Shown piece by piece: positions 30,183 to 44,628 of a DNA stretch of 64,000 bases. The position numbers and the translations under genes are program-made. Source of the DNA: Cytauxzoon felis (taxonomy: Eukaryota; Apicomplexa; Aconoidasida; Piroplasmida; Theileriidae); NCBI GenBank assembly GCA_020283715.1, contig JAIQCW010000063.1, forward strand, positions 1 through 64,000, in the 5' to 3' direction. Position 1 is the first letter of the stretch. Each line of letters begins with the position of its first letter. The notes beneath the pieces were generated by a model that worked only from the letters and a program-made list of their open reading frames with translations, was not told the DNA's origin and made no database searches.

Positions 30183-31920
30183 TTATTCTGTTTTCTTAAT
30201 TTCAATTATTTTCCCGATTGCAATTGTTTTATCTTCATCACGAAGAGTGAACCTACCTAATTGTGCACATGCTTCGAATGTTTCTAAGCATGCCGCATGT
30301 GTTAATTCCAGATGAGCGGTGACAATAGTGTTATTTGATACGAAAACTGGGTTAGTTTTTTTCTTTTTGGTAGTTTTATCAGTACTTTCAAGTAATTTAA
30401 CGAATTTCACCTCTGATGATATGCAATGGGCATGGAACATACAATAATAACCAGATGTGATCAACGGACGATGTTCAAGCAAATCTACCACTGAAATGAG
30501 GGCAACGAATTCCAGTACAACTGGGCAGGGTGCATCAACATTGCATATGACGGAACCCTTTGCAAACTGTTCTTCATCAGATCCCGATATTCTAATCTAA
30601 CAATTTAGTCTAATGAAATTATAACATACCCAAATATTCTCACCGAATCTAGCAAATGCATATTCTTCTTCCTCAAAGTAAATGTTTGCTATTTTGACCT
30701 TGGCTTTATGTGGAAGCAGTATACAGTTTTGGCCTGATCTAACTATGCCAGATTCAACCTTACCTAGGCACATAACACCATTATCACGATAGCTATCAAT
30801 TATAGGAATGCGTAAAGGGGCATCTTCAGATGAATTTAATGAGGGAATACTATCTAACAACCCAAACAACGTTGGCTTCGACAGGTCGTACCATGAAGCA
30901 TTTTTATCATAGTATTTGTAATTTGTATCAGAAACATGATCAACAAGATTCTGCCCAATCAAACCTGAGATTGGGACAAAACTTAAATCTCTGCCTTCTA
31001 CAAATCCACATGTTTTCAAAAAGGGTTTTATTTTTTTAACAACTGTTGTATATCTTTCTTCGGACCATTGGCATGTATGATCGTCCATCTTATTAATGGC
31101 CACAATTAATTGGCTAACACCTATTTAAATTAAATTGAATATTACATTGTACAAACCTAATGTTTTAGCTAGTAATGCATGCTCCCTTGTCTGTCCCCCG
31201 CGTTCAAAACCAGTTTCAAATTCTCCCTTCCTGGCAGATATGATTAATACACCGCAATCGGCTTGGCTAGCACCTTCAATCATATTGGGAACGTAGTTTT
31301 TGTGCCCAGGGGCGTCAAGAATAGTAAATCGCCTATTCTTTGTCTCAATTTTCGCACGACCTACCTCAATCGTTTTCCCCTAAATAAATATGAAATCGTT
31401 TAAACAAAATTTACTTTAGCTCGCTCCTCTTCATTAGTATCCATGATGAACGCGAGAAACCAGCTCTCTCGGTTTTTTTCTCTAGCCTCTTTTCCATACT
31501 TTTCAATCATCCTCTCATCAACGTAACCAGACAAGTAACTGTAAAAAATATAAAAAAATTTAGAAAATACTTACAGTATATTTCCACATGTAGTGGACTT
31601 TCCAGCATCCACATGACCAATAAAAACGATATTTATATGTTGTCGTGGATCAGGAGCGGGAAGCACAGAATCACTTGAGGTGGTCTTTTTCTTGGTAGAA
31701 AATGAGTCTAGATTTTATGGTAAAATTTATGCCTAAATATAGCTAAATACAAACCTTTTGATTTAGAGGAATCGGTAGGAGAGGTATCACCTATTTTCAG
31801 AGAGTTCATATCAGATAAAAGAGTGGAATCATTGTGGTTGTCTGTATCCATCAATGAATACCAGGTATCGCCAGGTTTAAATTCTGTTGCATTGGGATTG
31901 AATTTGAAGTTAGAATCCAT
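30183..31920 (-). CDS. Translation release factor eRF3 (GTPase)
   Basis: About 517 residues after removing five introns. The G domain is EF-1-alpha-like with IVFIGHVDAGKST (P-loop, near 31590), a DAPGHKN box near 31310 and NKMDD near 31085. Domain 2 has GVMCLGKVESG and domain 3 ends CLETFEACAQLGRFTLRDEDKTIAIGK, which fits eRF3/GSPT rather than HBS1 or EF-1-alpha. The first 25 residues hold a PAM2-like motif (FNPNATEFKP), which in animal eRF3 binds the MLLE domain of poly(A)-binding protein. The N-terminal extension is short and lacks the long Q/N-rich prion region of yeast. It acts with eRF1 at stop codons in the cytosol. Confidence 0.9.
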
Positions 31921-32227
31921 TGTAATTTATGGCTTTGTATAATCTTTATATAATATATTGTAACTCAGCGACACATAAATACTAAAATGACAAATAAACT
32001 ATGGATCATATAAAACGTCAAACCAGCATGATAACTGATAAATGTTGTAATCGAAGGCAATATTAATGATATATACTATTTTATATTACGAATATATACA
32101 GGCTTATCACATTATATTGGGAACAACATAATAAAATATTCACCAATATCACATTAAAGATAAGTCTGACCAAAGTTTATTGTTTCGTATTGTTTAACTT
32201 TATTAATAAGTATATGAAATTAATAAA
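31921..32227. other. Intergenic spacer
   Basis: 307 bp between two minus-strand genes; should contain the eRF3 promoter and the 3' UTR of the F-box gene. No other signal seen. Confidence 0.5.
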
Positions 32228-33625
32228 TTAGCAAATGTGTAATTTGTTACTAATTATTTGCAATTCATAGTGAGTAACTGCCATGACTTTTTTAGCACCG
32301 GCCATATTGAAATTATGTACCAATACATATGGATCCAACGAGCACATAAAAATTCCTATTCTTTCTAAGTTGTTTCCTGCATCATAATAAATCAAATTGT
32401 TTTGGCGAATACCTGATGCAACATTACTTATCGTCTGTGAAAAAGAATTCGTTATTCTCCAGCAATACGAAATATCAAGAACATTAAGATTAGCCAAATT
32501 TGTAATTAGAGTTTTGATTGCGTCGTTAGTTAATGAGCTAGATTTGTTATTATAATACAGAAGGTTAGATCATACCTGCATTTGGTGAGTTTTAATCTCT
32601 TAAGGAGGGGAAGATGCTCAATAATGGAATCTATAATATCCAAAGAAATCAAACAGCTAGACAAATCGATTATAGAAAGTTTGTTACATTTTTCGACTAT
32701 TTTTTTTATTGTCTCATTTTCGATACATGTACCTGGATGTTTATTTTATTTCCTTAAAAATATTACCGATGTGTAATTCCTCTAGATTCCTAAATTTAGA
32801 AATCACTGACAAATCGGATTGCATTATTCCTGCACAGCCGCGTATATCTAAAATCCTCTGAATTAAAGTAACTTATTAAAAAACAATTAGAAATCATTAC
32901 CAGTGTAGATGAAATATTTACCAAGGGCGATAATGACTTAATTTCCGTTAAATTATAAAGTTGGAGAACATTCAATTTAGGAAACTTAATTTTACCATGA
33001 TCACCATTAGAAATACCAAATACATTCTTTAATATATCGTTGAAACCATTAACTTGTATATTGTATGGCCTTTTATATCCAAGGAGAAGAGCCTATATAT
33101 AATCAAAAATAAGGGAAAATAACGGACCCTCAACTCAGAGAAGTGATGATTTATAGTGGAAGTACTTATGCCCCTACAATTAAATAAATCTAAGGTTTGA
33201 AGATGATGCTTCAGATGTCCAAGTAATACACGAATAGGCTTAGCGGCTTTATGACAATTGCTAACGTATAAATGATTTAAATTCCTATAATGACCAAATC
33301 TTGTCAATTTAGACATATATTCTATGAATGAATTGTCGAAATAAGACCATCCACTGACGTCTAATGTATGTATATTAGGTGAGCTAGAATATAATAAGTT
33401 AATAACGAATCAAACAAACTTAAATATTACTTCTGCGATTAATTTTGATTTTAAATTTAATTTGAGCGCTTTAAACACACTGATTTCCCTCCTTAAGCCT
33501 CTAACAACTCCACAAAATTTCTTAGATATTAATAAAAAATCTCTTGGGGAATATGAAACTATTAATGTCAACACATCTAAAGGAATATCCGCCAATAAAA
33601 ACGAATTATATTTCCTCTTTAACAT
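32228..33625 (-). CDS. F-box and leucine-rich repeat protein
   Basis: Several exons with introns near 33410, 33110, 32880, 32750 and 32570. The N-terminus has an F-box-like segment (LADIPLDVLTLIVSYSPRDFLLISKKFCGVVR). Degenerate leucine-rich repeats of the cysteine-containing type follow: LQTLDLFNCRGIS, LRILDIRGCAGI, LNVLDISYCWRIT. F-box/LRR proteins are usually substrate receptors of SCF ubiquitin ligases, binding SKP1. The protein ends shortly after a non-repeat tail. Exon joins in the middle are approximate. Function is inferred from architecture. Confidence 0.6.
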
Positions 33626-33703
33626 AATTAAAAATTAATATATATAAATACAATTCTATGGTAGTAATTAAATTATAATACAAGTTATTGAGTGTTAGTG
33701 GGC

Positions 33704-36700
33704 CTACTCGTGTACAGTGTCTAATTTATGGGATGAGGAATCGATTTTAGACCACTTGCTACTCGATTCTTGCGGTTGACAAGGTTTTAAATCATATTCT
33801 AGTGCGTGAATATTTCTATTACAGCTTTCTGAATATGGAATAACAAATGTTGCTTCAGTATCGGTGCCGCTTCTAATAGACATAACTAAATCATTGGCAT
33901 CATCAGAATTTTTACCATCAGAAAATGTAGATACATCTCTATTTACTGCCACAAAATTCTTGACCCAAATATGATCCAACGCTTCAAAAACTGATATTCT
34001 TTTCAATGGATTCGGTTCGAGAAGTTTTCGAATTAGGTCCTTAGCGGATGATGAGATTCCACGCCAAATTGGACCATCAAAATATACTTTATAATGGTCC
34101 CAAATATTGGTGGTCATAGCCTTTTTAATAGCAAAAGGTAGTCTTCCCCGAATAAGAAGATACATAATCACACCTATAGACCAAACATCAGCCTTCTGGT
34201 TATAACCTTGCATCGTTAATACTTCAGGAGCTACATATGCCAGTGTGCCACATGGTTGAGTTAATACATCATTAGGACCGCACAGTGTAGATAAACCAAA
34301 GTCAGTTAACTTTATAGCTGCACATTCAGTTTTATCTGTTAACAACAAGTTTTCCGGCTTCAAATCTCTATGTATTATTCCACACTTATGTAGATAAGCC
34401 ACCGTTTGCAATAATTGAGTTATAATTTTGTGTGTGTGTTCTTCACTCAATCTTTGCTCACTGTGAATCAAATCATACAATTCACCACCCCTAACTAATT
34501 CCATTACAATATAAAGAGAATCTTTAACATCTATAATCTCCTTTAAGTATATAACATGAATATGTTTTAGTAATTTAAGTATTGAAATCTCACTCCTCAA
34601 AAGCTCCCTTTCTTGGCCAAAAATCTTTGTTTTGTCAATAATTTTTACAGCAAATTCTTCATTTGTTTCCTTACAAATTGCCCTATATACAATACTAAAC
34701 TTACCTTGGCCCAATTTTTCACAAATTTCATACATATTTGTCAAACTTTGTTGTCTCATCGCCTGTGACAAAACATCAACCCAATCTAGAAATTGATCCC
34801 TATTTTCTACATAAAAATCCCTCTTTGATAATTTGTTACTCTTTTGACATATACTAAATCCATATTTATTTCCCAATTGACGTTTACGTGATGGCTCCAA
34901 ATAACAACCCTCTAAAAATATACATCCTTTGGGCCTTGCACATGACTTATCCTTATAATAGTAGAGAATATTGCCATTCAAAACGTAAAATCTCGATCTC
35001 CACTGATGCAATGTTTTACCTATCTTGTACATAACTCCCGCCTTTGTGCATGAATTTGATTGTCTATGCTTAGGTAAATCATCTGGCACCTTTGTTTTTT
35101 TACCTATGGACGATTTAGTACAACCATTCATATCAACAGTACCCAATAATGAAACATCGGATATGAAGTTAGAAGTTGTAACGTCATTAGAAATTTGGCA
35201 GGAAGATAAACCACGTTTAACAATTTCCGGATGTTTAAAGATGTCAATAAACTCCCAATCACAAAACCAACAAGTCTTAAAAATATTTTCGCCACCGTTA
35301 AAACAATTTGAACATTTTATATATATAAGATCGATACTTATTTGTAATGATAAAGATGTATGTCTACTATAACAACGTGGGCACATGAAAAATGTTGTTT
35401 TACAATTGGGACAAGCAAACATTTCGTATATAAATTTCGACGAATTACAGCCATTCACCGATGCGTTTTTTCCATTACTATCTGAATTTGAAGTTAAACT
35501 ATAATTAAGAATCTTCATGTGTTCTAATAGTTCTTCACTAACTACTCCATTGTGTCTATGAGAATATGACGTAAAGCCCAAAGTATGTATACCGTTAACC
35601 AAAAACAATTGATAAATTAAGCGCATTGTTACATCAATCAATTGTGTTGAAGCTTCTAAATTAGTACTGTTATCCTTATTCAATCTGGATGTATCAATAT
35701 ATTCAGAAGATGAAATATATGTATAATTTGATCTGCTGCATAATGAATCGTCATCAGTAGAAAGGTACTCTCTAAAGAATGCATTACCCTGCAAACCCCA
35801 AACTTCTTCGTGTAGGCACTCAGAAAACATTCGCAAAACTGAATCATTTTTTTCCAACCATGCCTTAAATTTTATAAAACTTAGGCAACCGTTTTCATTA
35901 AATTCACACTCCTCAAAAATTTGTTCAACCAAAATGTCTAGATTCAAATTAGATCTTTCCAATTTTTCCTGCTCTTCATTCTCCTCAATAATGGATTTTA
36001 CGAGTACAAATGTTGGATCATCAAGATGTAGAATATTTTTGTGATCAAGAATGGCATTTGGACATGAATCTTCACGAGTGTATTTATGAGTATCATTGTA
36101 TACAAAATCAAATGGAGATGTTTCTATGTTGAAACTCGATAATTTTTTTACAGTTCGTGGAATATAACAGTCTACATCAGGTGATATATTTGACGATATT
36201 CCAATTTCAATATTTTCATCACAGTAATAAGATAAGGAATTATCACTATAATCATCATACAATCTATCTTCAATTTGAGACATTGATCCAAAAGTTGGCT
36301 TAATACCAGCGCTTCTGTATCTGGGATGAGCCGCTCTAAACGATAAATGGTGAGTATTGGAATCTATATATTTATATATGTGTAAGTATTTGTGATAAAA
36401 ATACCAAATGTTTGATCAGACACGCTTCTTCGGCACGATGAAGACTTATTTAAATTACAATATGACGAATTTCCAGTTAATTGAGGTACACAGAAATCAG
36501 AGTTGTTTTGTAATAACAATGTATTAGATTTGGAAATAGAATCCATGGAAAGTGCAGAAGTGAACGAACATTTAGATAACGAAAGTGCGATTTCATGTAG
36601 AGGTTTTGAGGCATTTTGTGATTTGCGTGCTATATGATGTTAAAATGTTTAATGATTAATGTAACTTACAAATGTAATGTTTGCTCTTATAAGATGTAAT

Positions 36701-37317
36701 ATTGATAGGTTGTGATGTAGTATTAATTTTACTAGAGCCATTGAGTAAACCGGATGATGAATCCAAAATTGAGTAATCCTTCTCCATCATAATAAAAGAA
36801 TTGTCTCCATCAATACATGCACAATCTCCTTTATAAATTAAATCAAATAATAAATAAACAAACCAATATCCATTGATTTTGATAAATATTTCGTCATTTT
36901 TGGAAAATTTGATAGCATTGCAATAAGTTCAGATTTTTGGATGTAGTTGTCGTTGTTTAGATCAAATATTTTAAACAACACATAGATTTTTTCAGCTCTT
37001 GTACCTCTACAAGACATAGCTATTCCCATTAAAAATTCATCCATTTCAACAGTACCAGATTCTACAAATGAAATTATCACAAGTCAATATAACTAACCAC
37101 TAATGTTGAATATTCTAAATAGTTGCTCACCCCAAAGACCCGGTAAGTTAAAATATTGAAGAAATGTTTCCTTATCTATTCCATTGGTTGGAGATTTACT
37201 AGAAAGCTCTTTGTAAATCTTTTGCAAAACCTCCAATTCATGGGAATCAAATTTTTTTAGCGATTCTTTCAAATATTTGTTCCGAATCTTATAATCCTTA
37301 GATAGACCGTGTCCCAT
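33704..37317 (-). CDS. CDPK7: Calcium-dependent protein kinase with EF-hands, PH domain and kinase (CDPK7 type)
   Basis: Four introns of 36-42 nt; about 1,150 residues. It starts MGHGLSK, with Gly2 suitable for N-myristoylation. An EF-hand region follows, including one clear loop (DLNNDNYIQKSEL, near 36960). After a long middle part with CPNC/CPRC zinc-binding pairs there is a PH domain (MYKIGKTLHQWRSRFYVLNGN..., near 34990). The C-terminal kinase has GQGKFSIVY, VAIK-type AVKII, HRDLKPEN, DFG, and APE within CGTLAYVAPEV; all catalytic residues are intact. N-terminal EF-hands plus a PH domain before the kinase is the layout of apicomplexan CDPK7, which binds phosphoinositides. Residues after the kinase are low complexity. 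It contrasts with the dead CDPK-like protein at 13.9-16.9 kb. Confidence 0.9.
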
Positions 37318-38048
37318 TTTAAAGGTAGAAAAATTTTGATACCAAAGATTTGCTAGTCAAAGCTATACATTTTTTAGAAAATTGCAAGCATCTAATTACG
37401 AAAATACATGGAACAAAATAATAATGAAGATAAACTACAAAATCTTCAAATATGCTTGTAAAGCATTAAAATATATTACAGACTCTATAATAGTTCATCT
37501 ATACGTTTCAAATATTCATTAAAGAAGAATTATTAAGCTGAATATACATAATTGCGATGAATGTCAATGTTAATCAATAAACCTTGCTATATAAATGTTC
37601 TGTCTCTAACTTGTTATGCCACATTACCACAAACGTTATAAATTATCCTTGGAGGATTTTTTCAAAATGCCCATTGATATTACAATTATAATAAATTTTA
37701 GTTATAATAGAATACGAAAATGAATATGGTTCCCAGGTAACTCAGTTCTGAGATGAACTTATTTCGCATGCTCACCTCTATAATCACTTAACTTATTTAT
37801 ATATAAACATAATACATTAGTAGATGATATCAAATTTTTATATTTATGGACTAATTATTGTTAATATCATTAGTATATCACACCTATGTGTGACGTTACT
37901 TGACCTCCTGTTAAAGCACACTCGACCTCAATTTTCTATATATTTTTTATACAAGAAAGACATAATCATCGCAGTTTCCCTATCATTTATCATTAGGTTG
38001 ATTCCTTATGTACAAATACTACTATAAATCCGTATTAGCATATGAATA
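37318..38048. other. Divergent intergenic region
   Basis: 731 bp between the CDPK7 start (minus) and the UBR-ligase start (plus), the expected promoter region of both. It holds a 67-codon hydrophobic open frame at 37824-38027 without supporting features. Nothing else recognised. Confidence 0.5.
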
Positions 38049-41000
38049 ATGCTAAATGAAACAAAATTTTCTCTGGAAAGATTGAAAAATTCTTATAATG
38101 GCCATTTCACTAAGGAAGCTGTCTTTAACGATTTATATCATTGCATATATGGATTCAATGACAAAAACATTATTCAAAAACATATATCAGATTTGAACGG
38201 TTAGTTGCACATTGTTTTATGATTTTACCGGTAATTAGGTCCAATCGGATTTTGTTCTACTAAATGGCTAGAGGATACGATTGCAGTTAAATGTTATGAT
38301 TGTGAATACGATAGTACTTGTGCCATTTGTCGTATGTTTAATGACTGTTGATAATGACATAAACTAGTTGAATGTTTTTTTAATTCTAATCATGATGGGC
38401 ACGAGTTTCAATTATGCAGGACGTCTGGTGGTTGCTGTGGTATATATTCCGTAATTTCATTTACATTTATTCATAGATTGTGGCGACGTCGGTTCTTGGA
38501 ATTCCAAAGGTTCATGTCACAAACATATGGGTTATTTGACATGTGAAGACGAAAGAAATAGTCTTGACCATTTCAATGAATTGTTTTTGGATCGTCTTGA
38601 TTCATTTCTAACACAAATAATCAACCATATCTCAGAATATATAAAAACACTAAATCCGGCTGATGAACTATTTGTTAAAATTTTGCTTTCTTTTTTGAAT
38701 GATTTTATGAAATATATACCATCTTATAGGTAATTTTAACTGGAATCTTATTTAATTAATAATCAGATATATAATTAATCTTGTTGTAGATGATTCTATT
38801 TTAATAAGTTGGATGTTGAATCATAGTATTCTATCTAATGAACTTCAAAAGGTAATTAGTATAAAATCTATCTATCTATATATATATATTGCAGTCCTTT
38901 AATTCGTTGTATCTCACATTACTAACATCACTTTCATTTAAACGCAGATTTTCTGATTTGTTTGTAGGTCAATTTTATAGTATTTGTAATTGATTATATT
39001 TAGGCCTCGCTATATAACGAAATTGTATGCCCATTAAACGAAATTCATAATGGTTGGTTACATATATACAAAAAAAATTATAATTTATCAGAATGGCATT
39101 TGTGTAATTTATCAGTACAATTATTTACTTATCCCACAATAGCATTTGAGCTTCTTAGCAAATCGTTTATTGATATTTGCCTAGCTCCCATTTTTAACTT
39201 AAACTTAGATAATAGTGGTTTATCTACGATTCAACTTGATTCATTTGATAGGGTTAAGTTCAGGTATTTTTCTTTAATAACTTTGCCTAATTTATGATAA
39301 TTTAGTCTCTATATTCGTGTTATTACAGATTTAACCTATCTTTTAAACCATAAATCTGTATTTAGACTAATATTAACGGAACATAAAATACAACAAACAA
39401 TATTTAAGCTTCTTTTGTTACATAATAATATGAATACAAAAGAAAGGGAAAACAAAGAACATATTTCTCTCGATGATATAGGTATTTTTCAGTTTTTTTA
39501 CAAATTGCAATTTTCAAGTATATTCGCTTGGTTTCGCAATTGAACAGAATTTGCACTTATCATTAAGGTCGTTCTCTGAATACTGTAAATGTGTACCTGA
39601 TCATGAAAAAGTAGATCTTATTAGATTTTATGGGAGTTTCAATGATTTTGTTCTTGAAAATTTAGCTGTTTTAAGGTTATCTAAAGGTAATAAACTTAAA
39701 CGTTCCTTTCATATTCCAGTTGTTCGATTTTTTGGTTATATCATAGACTTCAATTATGTACGGACAGCCGCTATCAAATTTATCATATCTATGTGTCGCA
39801 AAAAATGAAGACATGATGAACCATCTAACCAATAACTTTCCAAATTTTTATGAATATGGAGGGAACAAGGAATCCCCAAATTTCAATGAATGCGATGCGT
39901 CAATATTAGACGTTTTCCATATAGACGTTTTAAAATTTGTCATTCATTCTGTTGTTGACGTAACCAAGTTTTCAATGGAAATTAAACAAAATTTATGGAT
40001 ATATAATGGAGAATCTATGCATGATCAAAGGGATGATTATTATGATTCACAATTACATTCTTTTGACACAATTGCACTTCAGTTGGCAGTTGTATTTTTG
40101 GGAATAAAACAAATGAATGGATGTGATGTAGATGTAATTTCCCAACTGATTTATGAGGTTTTTGAGCTTGATACAGTACCAATAATTACAAATACATATG
40201 ATATGGTGTATATGAATGGATTATTGTTTCCCGAGGAACGGATGAATTGCAATGTAAAAGATGAGGATTGTTCCGGAACAAATTCACCTGGTGATGTATA
40301 TTTCAAGATAAATCTTTTGTACACTCTTTTAAAGACGATAATTGTGGATATAAGATATCTTGAAATAATTTCGATACCAAGAAAGGTATTAAAGGATGAG
40401 TTTATACTTAGAGGTGTTCCTTTGATTAAAGCTGATGTGATAAATACTTTAATTAAAGGTAATAATGAGTTTGTAAATCTTGTTAAGGAAACTAAAAAAC
40501 ATTGGAAACACCATCCTAAGATGATCGAAATTATTGAAGAAGTAGCTTCCATTGATTATTCAACAGTTTCTGACAAGACATATGTCCGTTTAAAGCCAAC
40601 CTCATACAAATTTGTTGACATACTATGGTCATATGGATCGCTTATTCCGTCAATTAGTAATGAATCAATTGAGTCTTATAACATTAGTTTATTAGGTTAT
40701 AATTTGAGGGCAGAAATGAGTAGAGAATATGTGGATTCTATGGATTTAATAATTAATTGTATAAGTGGTAACCGTTGTTTTATTATAATTTTGCTACTTT
40801 TTATGAATATATCTTCGGTTGGTTCTTGGTACGACGATGATACTAATCCCCGAGTTTGCACTATCATAGACTTTTTGTATCATGACGGAACAATCACCAA
40901 TGATGTGAATTTAAAAAATTTCAATGGGCAAATTGATACAAAGTGCGGTGAATCTATTATGTTTGCTATTAAAATACTATATAATCTAATGGATATATTT

Positions 41001-44000
41001 CCTGATTACTTTCGTTTTATTGTAAAAAAGTTGTTACATTTGTTTGATCGTGTATTTAACGCAATAAATAACGAAATTTTAAAGAAGATGTTGACTTATT
41101 TTTTTAATTTATTGAAGAATAAATTTTCCAGTGATTCTGATTACAATTTAATAAACCAAAACGTTACCAGTAGTGTAGATGGTATTAAAGAATTACAAAA
41201 TAGAATGATACATCGTATATTGAAGCAACATAAATCATTTGAATGTAATATTGGAGAGGTAGATTCATCATCCATAGATATTAATAATGAATCGGTTCAT
41301 TGTATTTTATGTAAACAAGTGATTGATGAATACAGTGGAATGTCAACTATGTGTTATATATCTACAAATAACGTATTGCGAAGATGTGCTTCATCAAAAC
41401 TAACGGAAGACAAAGATTTGTATTCTGACATAGTAGTCAAATCAGCATTGCCGTTACAATCGTCCATTATATCATCCTGTGGTCATTTTACACATACTAC
41501 GTGTATTTATAAGCACGTAAAAACACAACATAGGCTAAATACGACGGATCTATATGATTTAAATAAACCTTTTGATGAGTTTTTCTGTCCAATGTGCAAG
41601 TTTTTATGCAATTTTGTTCTGGAATACATACCAAATGATTTCAAAAATGAACGTAAGAGCCAAAAATACCCAAAATCTTTAGAATCACAGATGAAATTAA
41701 ATTTCCTATGTAAATCAAGTTGGAGATATCCCTATGGTACTAAATGGATTCCATCCCCTATATATGGTAAATATGAAGTTCATCCACATGTTATTTATCA
41801 TTTGTCACTTACCAATGGGATATCAAATATGGATTCATATGAAGAATCAAATGGTTTTATCGATGAACTATCGCTAGACACTAATGTAAAATCATTTATT
41901 CTTGAATGTGATGATTGTGTAAGCATGAAAGAACTTGATTATGATTTAGACAAATGTAAATGTACGGCATATTCTATCACAAGGGAAGCTATTTTAAATA
42001 AAAGCCTTCTAATTAACGAGACATGTACAGCATTGGTAGATGATATATGTAATCATCTGATTGAAAATTGGGATTCTTATAGACACAAATTATCTAATTT
42101 GATAAATATTTCTGATATAAACATCATTAATTCATTTCCAATAATCTTAACAAGCTCATACTGTAAATCCATCTTTACTTCATTTCGTCTTTTTTTTGGA
42201 ATACAGAATTGGAGAAATTCGAACGTGGGTATTATGGTAGACAAAAAATTTTGGTTGTTATATAATGAAATTCTTTCTGTCTGCACTCTACGTCGTAATA
42301 GTTTATCACTGTCAAACCCTTTACTCATACAACTGATAAGAAATTTATATTACAAAGGTATTGAGCACAATTACAGCTATAAAATGGACTCTGATTGGAT
42401 TAATTTTAGCCAAAAAATTGAACTTGATCAAACATATTTTGATGTTTCACCACATGATATGATATATCCGGATATAGATGAGTACGATGATATCTCAAAT
42501 TGCCCTTGTTCTCATACCAGCATTTTAAGACTATTACTAACTAACCTAGACTATTCACAACTATTGTCGCTTTCGAAGTCATTGCAGTTGAACGTCAACA
42601 CATCTAAATATTATTATGAGTCCTGTAATATGAAAAGAGGAAGTTCATCTCTTAAAAATGATAAAGAGAAGACTAAATTACACGAAATTTATAGCATGAG
42701 TTCATTGCTTTGTCCTTGGTCATTTGATTTTATTCGAGAATTTATTTTATTTTTCCTTTCGAATAACACTGCTACAATCGAAGATGTAAAAGGTCATCTT
42801 TACTATTTCATCATTGTAGGAACTGTTCAAATTTTGAATAGATTTATGATCAAACTCGTAAATGATAGCTACAAAAATTTTATTGATAGGGCATCAAAAT
42901 CTAATGAGAAGATAGGATTTACAATCGCTAAGAGAAACTTTCTTCATAAACTATTTTCTAGTTACTTTATTGGTTTCTTTGAATCAGCTGAGTTTCCAAT
43001 AGACGCTATGCATCGTATCGAGTGGATCGACTTTGAGTCTAATTTATCAGAATATAGAAGATTTAATGGATATATCGACGTTGATAATAAAAACATTGGT
43101 ACAAACCATGACCAATCATTCAATTCGACTGGTGAAATATTATCAAAGGCTATTCCAATTGCTCTGAAAATGAGAAATATCCATGATAAAACCGTTGAAT
43201 CACTTACAGAACCCATACCCAATAATGACTCCAGTATTGATGAATTTTTGGTAAAACAGATAATCAAATTGAACAATATCAGAAAAATGCACCAACTTTT
43301 ATCATATGGAGTTGATAATAATGATATTATAACTGCAATAGGTTCTATCGATATAAATGAACACAAGAAGATAAAACTCGATGAAAACACTTCTATTGAT
43401 AATATTGCTTCAGACATATTTGTTGATACAAAGCAAATGAATAACCGTATCACTAATAAAAAGCAATCATATGGAACCATTGATATAATTAAAAGAATAA
43501 ACAAGTTATTATATCGCAATCATACAAACAATGCTTTTTTTGAGACTATTAAATTCCATATCCCTCAATCAGTACATATTTTGGACTTACTTACGGATCA
43601 TTTTTTAGGAGATTTATCTCAACTTAAAGCATTTATTAAAGGTAGAAATACTGATTTGGAATTTTATTCTTATGTAGAATACATTTATAATCGCTCGATT
43701 TACGATTTAGCGAAAAACGGATATCTGAATAATGAATATGTAGCAGATTTCGATGTATTTAGAAGAATTTTGGAGGAAAAATTGGTACTATTCTTGGATA
43801 TCTCATTTTGGGTTATTTCAAGTATATTTACTAAGGATAAGGAATTAATAACCAAGGTATCGAATAGCCACCTCAATGACAATAAAAGTAGATTTATCTT
43901 TTTATTTGAAGCTTTAGGATTGAGTATTAATCCGAATGATACCTGGAATATCTTAATGACGTTATTCAGTGACGTCTACAAGAAACAAATGAAATTTAAT

Positions 44001-44573
44001 CGCATATGTAATGTGGAAATAGATCCACCTATCATTTCCAATTATCAATATATTGATTTTTCGGCCCACCTTTATGAATTTAATTGGGATTTGATAAGAT
44101 GTACGAGTAACAGAAAATGCCACAATTGTGGACTAAATCCATCTAATCCACTAGTCTGCCTTTTATGTGGAACTATAATATGCTCTAATAGCAGTTGTTG
44201 TCATCACATGAAAGAATCGAATATATCAAGATATTTACCTTCTCTGGATCGGGTCAATGTTAGCCACGATTTTAGCGATTTCGATCATATTTATTCTGAC
44301 GAAGTAATCGCCCACTCAAAAATTTGTGGCGGAGGTCAGGCAGTTTATGTTTCTCCTTATTATTGCTGCACATTTTATATAGATGAGAAGAAAAGATGCA
44401 TTTTACAATCCATATATACAGACAATTATGGAAACGGTGATTTACATGGAAAAGTTTATGGTGATGTTAAGCTTTCAAAAATAAGATTGCAAAATATAAC
44501 CAGCACATTCTGTTCAGGAAGATTGGCAAACGATATGAACATACTTAAACACACATTTAATACGTTTAATTAA
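38049..44573 (+). CDS. UBR1-type N-recognin E3 ubiquitin ligase
   Basis: Around nine small introns in the 5' 1.75 kb, then one long exon; about 2,000 residues. The start MLNETKFSLERL is the ATG at 38049. The UBR zinc box lies near 38285-38520: KCYDCEYDSTCAIC, CFFNSNHDGHEF, GGCCDCGD, with the final HKHMG. A RING-H2-like domain lies near 41295-41605 (CILC ... SCGHFTHTTC ... CPMC). The C-terminal cap near 44115-44560 holds CHNCG...CLLCG and HSKICGGGQAVYVSP, typical of the UBR1/UBR2 autoinhibitory tail. Such ligases read destabilising N-terminal residues and ubiquitinate the substrate with a RAD6-type E2 in the cytosol and nucleus. The middle is alpha-helical and divergent. I saw no stop or frame break. 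Confidence 0.85.
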
Positions 44574-44628
44574 AACACTTACGTACGTATGTAAGCACTA
44601 CATTTTAAATCGGTTAAAGTATCATATA

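Noticed and set aside
37824..38027. 67-codon hydrophobic frame between CDPK7 and the UBR ligase
   Set aside because: AT-rich sequence readily gives hydrophobic open frames; no motif, exon partner or conservation to support it.
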